From assembly GCA_008704415.1 (NCBI GenBank), contig VXIS01000311.1:1-57847 (forward strand): a DNA stretch of 57,847 nt. The letters are read 5' to 3'. The stretch is from Sphaerosporella brunnea (lineage: Eukaryota; Ascomycota; Pezizomycetes; Pezizales; Pyronemataceae). Position 1 is the first letter of the stretch; each line of letters begins with the position of its first letter. The notes beneath the pieces were generated by a model, which made no database searches, was not told the DNA's origin, and saw only the letters and a program-made list of their open reading frames with translations. Shown piece by piece: positions 9,535 through 21,479 of this stretch. The position numbers and the translations under genes are program-made.

Positions 9535-11818
9535 CTACGACTCGTCCTCCGTCTCCGTATCCGTGTCACTAACGCCATCAGCCTCGCCGTCAGTGTCGCT
9601 GTCTTCCTCATCATCGTCATCATCCTCATCATCATCCTCATCCTCAACATGTCGCTTCTTGACCGGCCCACCGCGCATAGCATTCATTTGGCCGGCCAGG
9701 GAATCTACTTCAATTAGCTTAATCCTACTTGGTTGGGAGGGGGAGGGGGGAGGAACTAACCTTCTTCAGGATCCGAGATATCATCGACCTCCTCGATTCT
9801 CTCAACCTTTCCAGGATCGCTGACGACGAGGGTAACCGGCTGAGCAGCATCAACTCCAATGTAAGAGTCGCTCATAAGCATGGCCGTGAATCCGTATTCG
9901 CCTGCCTGGGGCGGCGCCTGGAACTGCATCTTTGCCGTAACAACCGTGAAGCCCTCGGGGCTCTTTTCAAAGCCCGTGATCGTGTGTGGAGGAACCACGA
10001 GCTTGCCTTGTCGCACGTCGGCGAGGAACATGTGCCAAGCGGGGTGTGCGTCACGGGGGTAGAACGGCGCGTGGGCCAGGGGAAGGTCGTGGGATTTCTT
10101 AGGGGCGCGAGAGCTTCGTCCGAGGAGGGCTTCGACATCGGTCTCATCGGGGTCTTCGTCGAGGAGGTCTTTGGGGTGTACTGGTGGAGGCTTGGAGCCG
10201 GGAGGAACAATGCGGACCTTCATGACGAATTGGACAAGACTGGAGGGGGTGATGAATTTCTCGCCCATGACCTTGAAGAAGGCGGCTTCGATCTTGAGGG
10301 CGGGGAGGGCTTGAGCAAAGGTCATAGCGGTGGTGTACTCCGGCTCCGAAAGTCCGGCGGCGAGACAGAGCTTCTTTCGCTTTGTTTCGGGGAGAGACAT
10401 GAGACGCTGCACAGACCAGTGGTTCTTGCCACCGTCCTGTTCGATTGCCGAGACGATTGAGGGAGTGAAATGCGGGACCTGCAGCAGTGGGGATTCGCCA
10501 GGGACTACAGCCTGGATGATGTGCTGCGAGAGGCGGATGGAAGAGATCAGCGGCTGCAGGTTTCCGAAGGCGAGTGAGATCGAGTTGAAGGAGCGGTTCA
10601 GCGCAATCGCAGCAGCTGCGACGTCCAGTTTGGCAGCATCAAGCTTGTCGCTGCCAAGATCAATACGGTAGAGGTAGGCCCAGAGGAGACCCAGTGCACG
10701 TCGTCTCCATCCCTCGTGTCTGTTCAGCGCTTTCATTTCTGTCTCCGGAAATCCAGCCTGTTCGAGCTTCTTCTCCACAGTGGCATCCTCTCCATTGACC
10801 CATTCCTTCTCGTTGACGCCACCAGTGATTTCCTTAATTTCGTCGCCGACGGTAAGGGCCTCGACCAGTCGCTCCTCGTCCAGGGTCTCGTCGTATTCCT
10901 TGAACAGGCGTCCCGCAGACTCGTACATGACGCCGTCCTTGGTGAACTTCTTGGTTCCGTACCACCACTTGCCCACAAAGTAAGGGAGCAGAATCCCGAA
11001 GAGAAGGCCATAGACAGCGAGGACATAGTAGGTGTTTCCCTCGGCGACGATCCAGGTGGGCAGGGCGATTCCGATCGAGAAGGACTGCTTGCCGTCGGGG
11101 TGACCGTATTGAATATAGTTGTTCCGGATCTCCTCGTCGGTCAGAGCTTTGTATGCCTTGGTGATCTCGACGAAGCGGTCATTGAGCATCTCCATCGTCT
11201 CATTAGGGCCCGGGCGAATCTTGTCAGGGTGGAATTTGAGCGACATCCTCTTGTAGTGCGATTTGATCTGTTTCTCGGTGGCAGACTGCATCCACTCCCG
11301 TCAGCGGCGTTCCACGCAAAAACCGCGGGCGTGCACGTACCGTGCTGATTCCAAGAATATCATAAGGATCCCAGATCTTGCCCTCGACGAGACTCGTAGT
11401 AGCAATCAGGTAGCACATATAGGAGAACGCAGCCCATCCCAGGACCAGCGCGGTGAAGCGCTTCAGCCGGCGCTCCTTCTTCGCCTGCCGCCGCCGCGCT
11501 GCCTCAACCTTTTCATGATGCGGTGGAACGTATTCCGAACTCTTTATTAATGGTTCTTTCGACGTTCCGAGCTCTGCACGGTGGGTCAGCTTTGCCGCCA
11601 CCGGGTCGCGAAGCCGGGGAGTACCAACGTTTACTGGGAGCGAAGGAGGAGTATGTTATCGGGACAAGGATCAGTCCCAGGATGGTCAGAATGAAGTAGG
11701 GGAAAAATTGACCCTGAGGGCGCAAGATGGTCAGCACAGAGTTTGCCTCGGGGAGTAGATTCGCGGCTTCACGGCGGAACACGCATACCTGGTCGTCGTA
11801 GTTGTAGTCCTTCGACAT
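9535..11818 (-). CDS. SEC63: SEC63, ER translocon J-domain subunit
   Basis: Complement of 9535-9707, 9761-11285, 11341-11573, 11635-11713 and 11789-11818: five exons, all GT..AG, phases consistent, 679 residues. Exon 1 is only 30 nt (MSKDYNYDDQ). The protein has three membrane segments: FFPYFILTILGLILVPI in exon 2, LVLGWAAFSYMCYLIA in exon 3, and YVLAVYGLLFGILLPYFVG. A lumenal J domain lies between the second and third, at about residues 105-175, with the HPDK motif intact. A long Sec63/Brl region follows, and the last exon is very acidic (Asp/Glu runs) after an AMRGGPVKK motif typical of fungal Sec63. It works with Sec61/Sec62 and lumenal BiP in post-translational protein import into the ER. 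It is divergent from the BBP gene. I see no lesion. Confidence 0.95.
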
Positions 11819-12828
11819 GGCGCCGGACTACGAATCGATCGCAGAGATTCTCGGCGAATGGTAGGAGTGGGTCGCGTGGGGATGTGGAGTACCGTGTCAA
11901 GTTGGGGGGTGAGTGAGTGAGTGAGTGAGTAGCGTTGCCGAGTAGGTAGGGGGGGGGGGGGGTTGGAAAGGGAGAGTGAGTGAGAGGCAAAGTGTGAACG
12001 TGAAGCAAGTCCAGGTTGAAAGTAAAAGACGGTGATTTGGACTTGCGGGTCAACAGGCGGCGGCGGTGGGCGAGGTTGTTTCCGCGGCCAGGCTGCTTTT
12101 CTATCTCTGGGCTCTTTGTCTACTTTTGCTGTGGAAGAGGTGGGGCTTGGGGTGAATGATCTGTTGCTGCTGCTGGAGTAGGAAGGATGCAAGTGGAGTT
12201 TTACAGGCCACACATGCTTGGTTTGCTTACATAGAGGGAGTATGAGAGAGTGCAGTTATGTCGAGCGTTCACAGCATCCCCAGCGGGATGGAAATCGTGG
12301 CCTCTTCAGCGCGCCGCCATCCCTGCGCGTCGACAGGGGAGAGGCAGGTGTGGCTTGGCAGGACACACCAGCCACAGACCGACGCTTATGTAACTGCGGC
12401 CGATGCGGCTGATGGAATGCTGTGGCTGGTGAGGCGCAGCACTGCAAGCTCTGCTATGCACCCATCTGTTTGTCAGCCCTTCCAAGCATAAAACAATTAC
12501 AACAGCAATTACTCACCCGCTCACGCGTGTGGATCTGATCGGTCCCTCTGTCCAGTCAGTCCCATCCGATCGTCTTTTTTGTGGGGAAACCGGCCATCCA
12601 CCCAAGCACGCTTCCTCTAGAAAAGAGTGGGACTTCTTGCGTTGTTAGCCCTTTCAACCTCTTCTCCTCACAACTCCTCCTATCCCACCCCCCCCCCCCC
12701 CAAAAAAAATCCCACCATCCACACCGCACTCGCCACATCCCACCCATCCACCTCTCCACCTCTTCGACTTCGCACTCACCACCAAATCACTTGACTACCT
12801 TCCCCCCCCCCCCCCCCCCAAAATCACC
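11819..12828. promoter_or_regulatory. Divergent promoter between SEC63 and BBP
   Basis: About 1 kb separates the two start codons. On the SEC63 side there is a GTGA repeat (about 11907-11930) and a G run of about 13 at 11950. On the BBP side there are two C runs, C14 followed by A8 near 12690, and about 19 C just before the ATG (about 12804-12822). Read in the direction of transcription, both genes therefore have pyrimidine-rich leaders. No TATA box was identified with confidence. Confidence 0.55.
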
Positions 12829-14915
12829 ATGTCTTACCGCGGTGCTGGAATCACCGGCACGAACAACATCCCCCTTGGGACGCGCCGTCGCTTCGGTGGA
12901 GGTGATGCCAGTGAGACCCCAACGCCTCCGCCTCCTCCGCCGGCCGTCGACTACTCGAGAGTGGGAGGAATGATAGATGATGGAGCGTCGAAGCGGGGGA
13001 GATCTCCAATAAGATGTGAGTTCCCCATTCCTCGAGAGCGCGTCGTCATCGTCGCGTTTTTGCGGCGGTGGCTACGCTGTCAGTCCAAATTGCAAGACTC
13101 ATCGTCTCGACAGCAGCCGACCCTGATGGTCCGCGGAAGAGGAAGAAGAAAAATCGCTGGGGAGACCAGACCGACAACAAGGCAGCCGGTCTGATGGGTC
13201 TTCCTACCGCGATCTTCGCCACCATGACCAGCGAGCAGCTGGAGGCATACGCGCTGCACTTGCGCATCGAGGAGATCTCTCAGAAGCTGCGCATCAATGA
13301 TGTCGTTCCAGCCGAGGGTGACAGGTACGTCGCAGCGCTTACCCGCGTGCTTTCTTCTTCGAGTCGCCGAGTCTGATTGCTGATATCTGCTCTAGGTCTC
13401 CCTCGCCACCTCCGCAGTACGACAACTTTGGTCGCCGTGTCAACACTCGCGAGTACCGCTACAGGAAGCGTCTAGAGGATGAGCGTCACAAACTGATCGA
13501 CAAGGCGATGAAGACTATCCCTAACTACCACCCGCCCAGCGATTACAGGCGGCCGACCAAGACCCAGGAAAAGATCTACGTGCCTGTTAACGACTACCCG
13601 GAAATCAACTTCATCGGTCTTTTGATCGGTCCCCGAGGCAACACCCTCAAGAAGATGGAGACCGAGTCTGGCGCGAAAATCGCCATCCGTGGAAAGGGCT
13701 CCGTCAAGGAAGGAAAGGGACGCTCCGATGCTGCCCACACATCCAACCAGGAGGAGGATCTGCACTGCTTGATCATGGCGGATACCGAAGAGAAGGTCAA
13801 CAAGGCGAAGAAGCTGATCAATAATATCATTGAGACTGTATGTGTTATTCCTTTTGCGTTTGTCTGATTATTCTAACACAAAGCAGGCTGCTTCCATCCC
13901 CGAAGGCCAGAACGAGCTCAAGCGCAATCAGCTCAGAGAGCTTGCTGCCCTCAACGGAACCTTGCGTGACGATGAGAACCAGGCGTGTCAGAACTGTACG
14001 TGCCCCCTTCACCGTAATATTTGCAAGTTCTAACTCGGCACAGGTGGTCAAATCGGTCACCGCAAGTATGATTGCCCGGAGCAACGCAACTTCACCGCCA
14101 ACATCATCTGTCGCGTCTGTGGAAATGCTGGCCACATGGCTCGAGATTGTCCCGATCGCCAGCGCGGCCAGAGTTGGCGCAGCGACCGTGGTGGACCTCC
14201 CGGAAGACCCGGTGCAGCCGGTCTGGGTCACGGCGACGCTGTGGATCGCGAATACGAGGTACGCATCACTCCCCCCACCTTCTATCACTCCACAACTAAC
14301 CTCCCATAGCAACTAATGCAAGAACTTGGCGGCTCCGCACCGGCACTCGGTAGCTCAGGCCCGCAAGCACGTATCGAAGCCGGCCCCGGCCGCGATAGCG
14401 GCTTCAACGACAACTACGGCCCCCGTGACAGCGGCTACGGCGGTCCCCAAGAAGAACTCGGTCCGGACGGACGTCCTCTCAAGCCCTGGCAGCGCGGACC
14501 CACCGGCGGGCCAGCACCATGGCAGCGCCGCGACCCCCCGAAAGCACCCACGGGTCCGTCAGCGCCCTGGCAGCAGCCGCCGACCGGCCCCTCCTCCTCC
14601 TCCGCTGCCGCCCCGTGGTCCCAACCCCCGCCTCCCCCTCCCGCCACCACCGGCGTCCTGCCATGGGCCTCTGGCCCCCCCGGCGCCGCTCCGCCCGGTG
14701 TCGGCTACTCTTCTGCCTACGGCCCGCCACCAGGCGGACCATTCGGCGCGCCCCCGCCCCCGCCCCCGCCAGGTGCATACGGTCTCCCTCCGCCACCACC
14801 ACCCTCAGGCGCAGCCCCGCCTCCACCTCCCGGAGGCGCCCCACCTCCTCCCCCGCCTCCCCCGTCCGGAGACGCGCCTCCGCCCCCTCCGCCGTCGGGC
14901 TATTACGGCCGGTAG
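12829..14915 (+). CDS. BBP: Branchpoint-bridging protein (SF1/BBP)
   Basis: Join of 12829-13015, 13114-13324, 13396-13837, 13887-13995, 14044-14258 and 14310-14915: six exons, 589 residues. Order: a basic N-terminal segment with RKKKNRWGD (helix-hairpin region that meets the U2AF large subunit in this family); a KH-QUA2 domain at about residues 150-270 with the [23 protein letters not shown] loop; two CCHC zinc knuckles ([14 protein letters not shown] and [14 protein letters not shown], about residues 315-356); then a long Pro/Gly tail with repeated PPPPPP blocks. The protein recognises the intron branchpoint during early spliceosome assembly in the nucleus. The start was chosen at the ATG directly after the C-rich leader, since [17 protein letters not shown] matches fungal orthologues. 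Knuckle 1 spans an intron. Confidence 0.95.
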
Positions 14916-15621
14916 TTGTACGAATTTCTTGTTTTTTTGAAAGGTTTTGTGAGGATAATCACGGTGGACGTTTTCCTATTATTGCTTTCGCTGTTTTCTT
15001 TTTTTTTTCTTTGCTTTGCTGCAGCAGTTTGTTCTGAATATTAACCTTGCCTTTACCTTGCTGACTTGCTAGCTTGCTTGAGCTTTCTTATCTCGTGATC
15101 GTTGTTGTGATTGTAACGCTACTGCTGCTGGGGAAAAATGGACTTGGGGTTTTTGGGCTGGATTTTTGGCGTAGCACGTGACATACCCAGTTAGGATAGT
15201 GACAGCGGCTGGTCCACCACCGCACGAAACAGGAGCAAGATGTAGTGATAACAATATCGTCCCTTCATCATGGTCCCATCTAGAGTACCCCCACCTGCAT
15301 GCAAAAGGAAAGAGAGAAAGGAAAGAAAATGGCACACAAAAGCAGACGCCGCCCAAACAAAAAAAGACAGGAAAAAACAACTCATGGGACAAATCGCAAA
15401 ATAGAAGATGAAAACAAAAAAAAACAAAAAAAACCTAGCCCTCTACCTGACCCCACATTTCTAGCAGCAATCTCTCTCTTCTCCCTTGCCCACGGATCCA
15501 CCCAGAGAAGCAGAAAAAAATATTACATTCGTAAGATGCAAAAAGTGAGAGATCAAAACTTTTGCGTTCGTGTTTCTTGTTGGCCATGTGGTTGGTTGTT
15601 GGAAATGATGGATGGTATGAC
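14916..15621. other. Convergent 3' intergenic region
   Basis: BBP and the DnaJ gene end toward each other here. The stretch is T-rich on the left and A-rich on the right (several A6-A8 runs near 15415-15440), consistent with two 3' UTRs. No gene seen. Confidence 0.6.
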
Positions 15622-17411
15622 CTAGAAGCTGAAACCAGGTGGGAACCCTCCGGGTGGGCCGCCGCGGCTTCTTCTAGAACTGCCGCCGCCGAAAGCACCG
15701 CCTGGGAACCCACCGCCCGGAAATCCGCCGCCTCCTCCGCCAAAGTGGAAGCTACCTCCGCCGCCGCCGTTCATCATGTTGAACAACACGCCTGGAAATT
15801 AATCAGCAGCTATTCCTTCTGGCTTCTCCGGTCGAAAGTAAACACTTACTGGGGTCAATTCCACCACCCATTCCGCCCCCCATGCCGCTGAACATGTCCT
15901 CAGGCTCCTGAAGATCAACACCGGAGTCGTACCGCTGTCGCTTCGAAGGATCCGATAACGTCTCGTACGCCTCACCGATGTCTGTTCATGTCAGAATCTA
16001 GTCACGTGATCGTTGAGGTGGAGTGTGCACACCCTTGAACTTCTCCGCAGCGTCAGGGTTGTCTGGGTTCTTGTCAGGGTGGAACTTGATGGCCATCCTT
16101 CGGTAAGCCTTTTTGATGTCCGTCTCGTTTGCGTCCTTTTCAACTCCCAGAATCTTGTAGTAGTCCTTCCGCTTGCTCTTCTTGAGTTCCAATTCTGCGT
16201 TTCTGATCTCCTTCTTCAAGGTTGCATCCGAAGGATCCGCATCGGAAGCGACCTTGAGTTCACGGACGGCTTCCTCCCAGTTACCACTCTCACCGAGGGC
16301 CTTGGCAAGAGTCTTGCGCGCTTTGGTGTAGGACGGGTCGAGCCGCAGAGCCTCGTTGCAGTCCGAGATAGCTTCTGACCACTCTTTGAGCTACTAACAA
16401 TTAGCCTCTTCTAGATGCACGTGATTTCAAATAACGCACCTTGGTGGAAGCCATCGCGCGGTTCTGGTGGAGCTTGGCGTTGGTGCCCTTGTTCTCGGGG
16501 TCAACGCTCAAAGCTTGAGAGTAGAGCTCTTTCGCCTTAGCATAGTCCCCCTGCTTGAACGCCTCGTTGCCGTCCGCCTTCTTCCGCTCGAGCTCCCGAG
16601 ACTTCTTGAGGTATATCCGGGCCGCCTTCATGTCAGGATCGCAACGGAGGGCCGCCTGAAAGTGAGCGGCAGCTTTCCCGTTGTCTCCCTGCGCGTAGAG
16701 AACCCTTCCTCGCAGCACCAACGCGTCTGAATCCTGCTGATTCTGCCGTAGCAGGCTCATAGCGACATTCTGTGCCTCGCCCAACGAGTGCTGGGTGCCC
16801 ATCTTGAGGTTGGCCTCTCCTCGCAGCAACTTCCACTCCTTAGGCGGGTCGACGCCTTGTCCCAATCCCGACTCGGCACGGTCAAGGGCATACAGCGTCA
16901 TGGAGCCATGAGTGCCAGACTGCACGCTCTGTCGAGCCGATCTGAGGTGCTGCAGCATCTGCACAGCCGGAGCCTTATCCTTCTCAGCGGGAGGAGGCTG
17001 GATGCGGTCGTAGGTCTCGAGAGCTTCCTCGGGGCGTCCCAAAGCGAGCTGAATCCTAGCCATGCGAAGCAAGGTCTTGGGGTTGCTGGGACTGTATCGG
17101 TCCGAGGCGATACAGTCCGCTAGGGCCTCGCGGAACTTGCCTGCAAGCATGTAGGCGGCTGCTCTGTTAGAAAGGAAGGTTCCGTTCTCGGGTTCGCATT
17201 CAATGGCCTTGGAGTACTGCTCGACACTCTTGATGTACTCTTTCTGCTTGAAAAATTTGTTGCCAGCTTGCTTGTAAGCTTCGCCGTCAAGCTCTTCCTT
17301 GGGAGGGTCTGGCGGAAGGGTGTGCGTTCCGTTAACGCCGCTGGCGGGGGGAGGAGTTGGGATAGAAGTCGACTCGGGGTCCACATCCATGGGGCCGGAT
17401 GTTGGAGGCAT
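15622..17411 (-). CDS. TPR-DnaJ co-chaperone (DNAJC7/TPR2-like)
   Basis: Complement of 15622-15791, 15850-15981, 16033-16390 and 16440-17411: four exons, 543 residues. The start at 17411 ([11 protein letters not shown]) is preferred over an in-frame ATG at 17480. Several TPR units follow from residue 40, for example [30 protein letters not shown] and [13 protein letters not shown]. They continue to about residue 370. Then comes a J domain from about residue 400 ([13 protein letters not shown]) with HPD at about 428-430, and a Gly/Phe-rich tail of about 70 residues ([13 protein letters not shown]). The family uses its TPRs to bind Hsp70/Hsp90 EEVD tails and its J domain to drive Hsp70 ATP hydrolysis, in the cytosol and nucleus. 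The Gly/Phe tail at the extreme C-terminus is the usual layout for this family. The gene looks intact. Confidence 0.93.
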
Positions 17412-18897
17412 GTTTGTGGCTAAAGAAAGGGAGCCAATGAGGCTGAAACGGCACGTTGGCTGCGACGCTGAAAGATTCACAAAAGCGAGCGGCTGGAGAG
17501 AGATGGTCGTTGGGTAAATGACAACAAGCCAAGCAAGCCGAAATTTAAATGACGGGAGTGCTTCGGGTTAGGAGGGGGGTAAGTGAGACGTCTACGTGGT
17601 AGATGGTCGGAGAGGACAAACCCAAATCGTGCAGCAACGACAAAGAGAGCGATCGGAAGCGGAGCAGAGAGGGGAGGAGGCGGAGGAGGAGTCGAGTCGG
17701 ATTTTTTTGGGGGGGGGGAGGGAGGGGGGAGGGGGGGCTAGAAAGATTGTCAGAAAAGAGGAGAAAAAATTACAATGGGCGGGAAGGACTTCGACGCACC
17801 AACGACGACTCACGGGAGTTTGAGTTTGGGGAAGAGGAGGAAGAGGGAAGCGGTTCTCAAAAGTTAACTAGCGCCGTATGCGTTCGGACAACCTGAGAAA
17901 CGGTGGAACTTTCTAGTCACCTTGCTGCCAGGGTCCCAGATAAGATAAGATCCGCAGGCACGTGACGACGATGATGATGCTGACGATGACGATGATGCAC
18001 GGCGGGCAAGGGCAGTCATAAACAATCACTCGCCACTTTGCGGCGTTGCCCTTGTTGCCATGGGCCGGTGTCCCGGCAGGCTTCGCTGCACTGGGATGCA
18101 CGATCCAGCGGATGCGTGCTGTCCGTGGACGTCGGGATCGATATCGAGCCACGGGTATGTGCATTATTGAAGGGAAGATCCTCTCGTACCGTGTATGGCG
18201 AGCCTGGTTCTAGAAGCCATGGGACGTGCAATACCAATCTCTCGACGCCTGGACAGGCTGATATTTGTAACCCGTTTTCGATTTTGCCCACCCGCTCTTT
18301 CCTAAACACCGCCCACGCAAAAGCAGAAGCGCCAACCCCTCTACAATTAGAAATACAGACCCAGCGAGCAAGTTAAAGGAAAGAAAGAAACAGCAGCCAA
18401 TAGAAAAAAATGTGAGAAAATACTATGAGGAAAATACTGGACATGTCCCGCCGTAGACGCCAAACGACAACAGACAGCAATCAACAAAATCCTTCCGAAT
18501 CCAAGCAAACCCCCACACCGCCGGCTCCGTGATGAAACCCTCAAGAATAACCAAGAAAAAAAAAAAACCATCGAACAAAAAACAGATCCCATCGTTTTTC
18601 TACTCCGTCTTGCCCAAATATCCTAACTGCGAAAAGAATGCATGAAAAAAAAAAAAGAAGAAGAACGGATCCCAAATCAAATGTCCCAAGTATGCAACTC
18701 CCAGAAGTGAAACGAGCGGACCAGCTGTGCCCACCAATACCATTTGCATTGACCAAATAAACCTCGCATAATGACCCTGAGGGCCTGAAACACAACAAAA
18801 GACGCCCAATAATCGTGGTCATGATGGCATAAATGCATGAATGTATCCAAATGAAGGCAGAGTAGACCAGCATCTAGCAAAAGAGTTCCTTGCCACT
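17412..18897. other. DnaJ gene upstream region and Rua1-like 3' region
   Basis: About 1.5 kb with no supported gene. It has a G-rich run at about 17707-17740 (a C-rich leader for the DnaJ gene), a short GACGATGATGATG stretch near 17967, and A-rich tracts near 18550 and 18645 close to the next gene's 3' end. Confidence 0.55.
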
Positions 18898-20388
18898 TCA
18901 ATCTTGCACTTTCGCCTTGGCGGCTGCGGAATTTCCTTTGGAGTTGCTGCTCTCTCTTCGGCGTTTGGGCCCATCCCTGACCTTGTTGTGTGTATGGCAT
19001 TTGTACGCGTGTCGAAACCAAGTTGTCACTTTCTTTTTGTTGCTGACCAGAGGCACCCAGTCGTTACATGAGTGGCAGTGGCCTTCCCAGATATCTGGAT
19101 TCCCATCCATCCGCCGCATCTCGAGGGGCTTGTTGAATGGCAAGCAAGTTGCAGCGCTGATTCCATGACTGAAGGACTTGTCATACCAAAAGGCCGAGTT
19201 TTTGAGCACAAGCCATCTGCCAGGTTTGCAGATACCACACCAGCCCTCCCGTTTGTTGCCATGCCCACGAACCCAACGAGGGGTGTAGAGATCTCCTTCA
19301 AAACGGAGGTCCTGTTCATGAGGCTTCATATCTGGATCTTCTGGGTTCATGTCCTCTTCGGGCGGCGGCATTTGTTCTTCCACGAGGCACGAGTGGAGGT
19401 CTGGACGCTCCGAATATTCGGCATAGCGATAACCGTGATTGTCTGAGTGAGGAGGAATGATGAACGGGCTAGCAATCAGCTGTTCTACATCATGACGATC
19501 ATAAGTAGCCGGAAGGTAGGATCCCATGACACGAGAAAGACCGCACTGAGATTGCAAATATTGCTGGGATGGTGGAGCGTGTGATGATGGGCATACGGGA
19601 GATGAGTGATGGGAATGAAATGGAGGTCCCTGCAACTGCGGATCCATATTGAGGTTGAGAAAGGGACTGGTGGAGTCCCCAGGCGCCGACCACCGCTTAG
19701 ATTTATCCGGGGTGGTTGAATACGGCGAAACGCGGTAAGAAGTCGGGTTGGACGGAGAGCATGAGCCGCGGACGCTGCGGCTCACACTGCGAACAGACGG
19801 CGAAAGCGGCGTGGTGGCAGCCGACATCAACGGTGTCCTGTACTCCGTGAATAAGGAGCCAGTATCAGATTCGCCATAGTAACTGGCCGTAGATGCAGTG
19901 ACTGCCTCTGCACTGGAAAGCTCGCCAGAAGTCAATCGGCGATTATCGAGGTTCGTGTTGACTCTCAGTGAATCAAGGGCGTACTGGTATGGAACAAGGT
20001 AGCCATTGCTGCTGTCAAAATTGGAGGATTCGGTGGTTTCCTGGTTGTTTCCTAGCATAGAAAAGTCAACCCGGGACCGCCAAGTTTCGTCTATAGCAGT
20101 CAGTTTCACGTATTGATGAGCCTTGATTGGGCATTTCTCACCCTCGCTTTGGGAGCCATATTGTTCGGCGTTGGGAACATCTACTCTGCTGGGAGCCATA
20201 TGGGAAGCCGCAAGCGCTAACTCGACCGGGCGTTGCTCGTCCCAAGAATGTGCTGTTGTGCCGATTGTCGAGCTCTCTTCGGGTACAGAGAATTGATAAC
20301 GTGCTTCAGAAACAGCTGGGCGGGATTCCGTAGCGCGAGGCGATGGCGGCCACACTGCAAAAACACCATTGGGCAAGGGAGACGCCAT
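18898..20388 (-). CDS. Rua1-type transcriptional regulator
   Basis: This is a single open frame of 496 residues from the ATG at 20388. The first about 340 residues are low-complexity (Ser/Thr/Pro rich, including VRSVSRSVRGSCSPSNP). The C-terminal part, about residues 365-475, has the conserved fungal Rua1 C-terminal layout: DLYTPRWVRGHGNKREGWC, C-x2-C, a WYDKSFSHGIS segment, a second C-x2-C (CHSCNDW), and a final HAYKCH. The Cys/His spacing suggests zinc binding. The name-giving Ustilago Rua1 activates a siderophore gene; other family members are mostly uncharacterised. A basic KRRR tail could serve nuclear import. An upstream small exon (ATG at 20585 followed by a GTAAGA donor) is possible but unproven. 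Confidence 0.8.
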   Translation of the reverse strand: MASPLPNGVFAVWPPSPRATESRPAVSEARYQFSVPEESSTIGTTAHSWDEQRPVELALAASHMAPSRVDVPNAEQYGSQSEGEKCPIKAHQYVKLTAIDETWRSRVDFSMLGNNQETTESSNFDSSNGYLVPYQYALDSLRVNTNLDNRRLTSGELSSAEAVTASTASYYGESDTGSLFTEYRTPLMSAATTPLSPSVRSVSRSVRGSCSPSNPTSYRVSPYSTTPDKSKRWSAPGDSTSPFLNLNMDPQLQGPPFHSHHSSPVCPSSHAPPSQQYLQSQCGLSRVMGSYLPATYDRHDVEQLIASPFIIPPHSDNHGYRYAEYSERPDLHSCLVEEQMPPPEEDMNPEDPDMKPHEQDLRFEGDLYTPRWVRGHGNKREGWCGICKPGRWLVLKNSAFWYDKSFSHGISAATCLPFNKPLEMRRMDGNPDIWEGHCHSCNDWVPLVSNKKKVTTWFRHAYKCHTHNKVRDGPKRRRESSNSKGNSAAAKAKVQD

Positions 20389-21426
20389 GACCAGAGGGTG
20401 CTGGAATGAGCGGGGGAATCTGTCGTTGATATTTTGATGTCTATATGGAGCCGCGTGTGGGAATGCAAAAGGACCCTTGGTGTGCTCTCGTTCACTGTGA
20501 AAACCTCATCAGCATCAGATCCAGAATTGTTGCGAGTACCGCCACTTCCGTTCGTACGGGAAGTCTTACTGTGTGAGCATGGCATCCATTTGGCTCAGAA
20601 TTCACAATCAAGAAACGGGTCAAAAATGTAGTGATACAAGATTCAATAACTATCAAACTGCACATATCCGTTAGCTTCTTCCGTGCTCTTGGGATTGCAT
20701 CCATTTCTGATGGTAATTATTCCTCGTTCCGGGTGTACCGAGAGCATCACCGTACCACGCAAAGTGTCACGCTGATGGCTACTCTTGTTGTGTTGGGGCG
20801 AATGCCACGATAATGAGTTGGGCGCAATTATTGAGGGGAAATTCAACTCACAATAAGTCTAGAAAGTGGTGTTCTCCGCGAATGGAAAAATTAGATGCGG
20901 GCCAGCCAGGGAAAGGTATGGCGGTAGATGTTTTATTTGTGTAGGCAGCGAGCTCGTGAGGTTTCGTCACCAAAGCTGACACAGAGCACCGGATTAAGAG
21001 TTAAGCAGAACGTCCAGAATTGTCGTTGCGATGCCAATTGAACGCCGTAACTAATGGCGGATACAAAGTAGCTGTCTGGCCAGTTCGACGATAGAAACGG
21101 ATAGTCGTGCACAAGGCTGGCGTTTCGATACAGCAGGTCGAAGCAGAGACTCAGTTCTCGATAGAACGAAAGAAAGGCGCCAACAAAGATATAATAATTG
21201 CGCGCACGAGCAGAGTCAGGCAAGGTCAAGAGGCGTTCAAACGAATGACGGGGGCTTGTGGCGGGTGGGTGGGGGTTAGCTTGGGCGGGAAGTGGGATTT
21301 CGTGAAGTTTTTGACGTTGCGAAGCCGCCGGGGTTTATAGGTTTTGGGAAGTCAGCACATCTTGCTACGAGACGTTTATATGGCGGCATCGTGTGTCTCG
21401 CGTCTGCGGAGGAATTTTGAGGCACG

Positions 21427-21479
21427 GAGGAGGAGGAGGAGGAGGTGGTGGTGGTGGTGGTTGTGGTGGTGGTGGTGGC
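21427..21479. repeat. GGA/GGT microsatellite
   Basis: A GGA run passes into a GGT run of roughly fifteen units with interruptions. The short frames through it encode poly-Thr, poly-His or poly-Gly and are not genes. Confidence 0.9.

Noticed and set aside
9729..11348. Plus-strand frames of up to 243 codons
   Set aside because: Antisense shadows of SEC63 exons, whose minus-strand protein is unmistakable.
14326..15037. Alternative frames of about 200 codons over the BBP tail
   Set aside because: The GC-rich Pro/Gly coding sequence opens all frames. Only the frame ending GYYGR at 14915 continues the spliced BBP protein.
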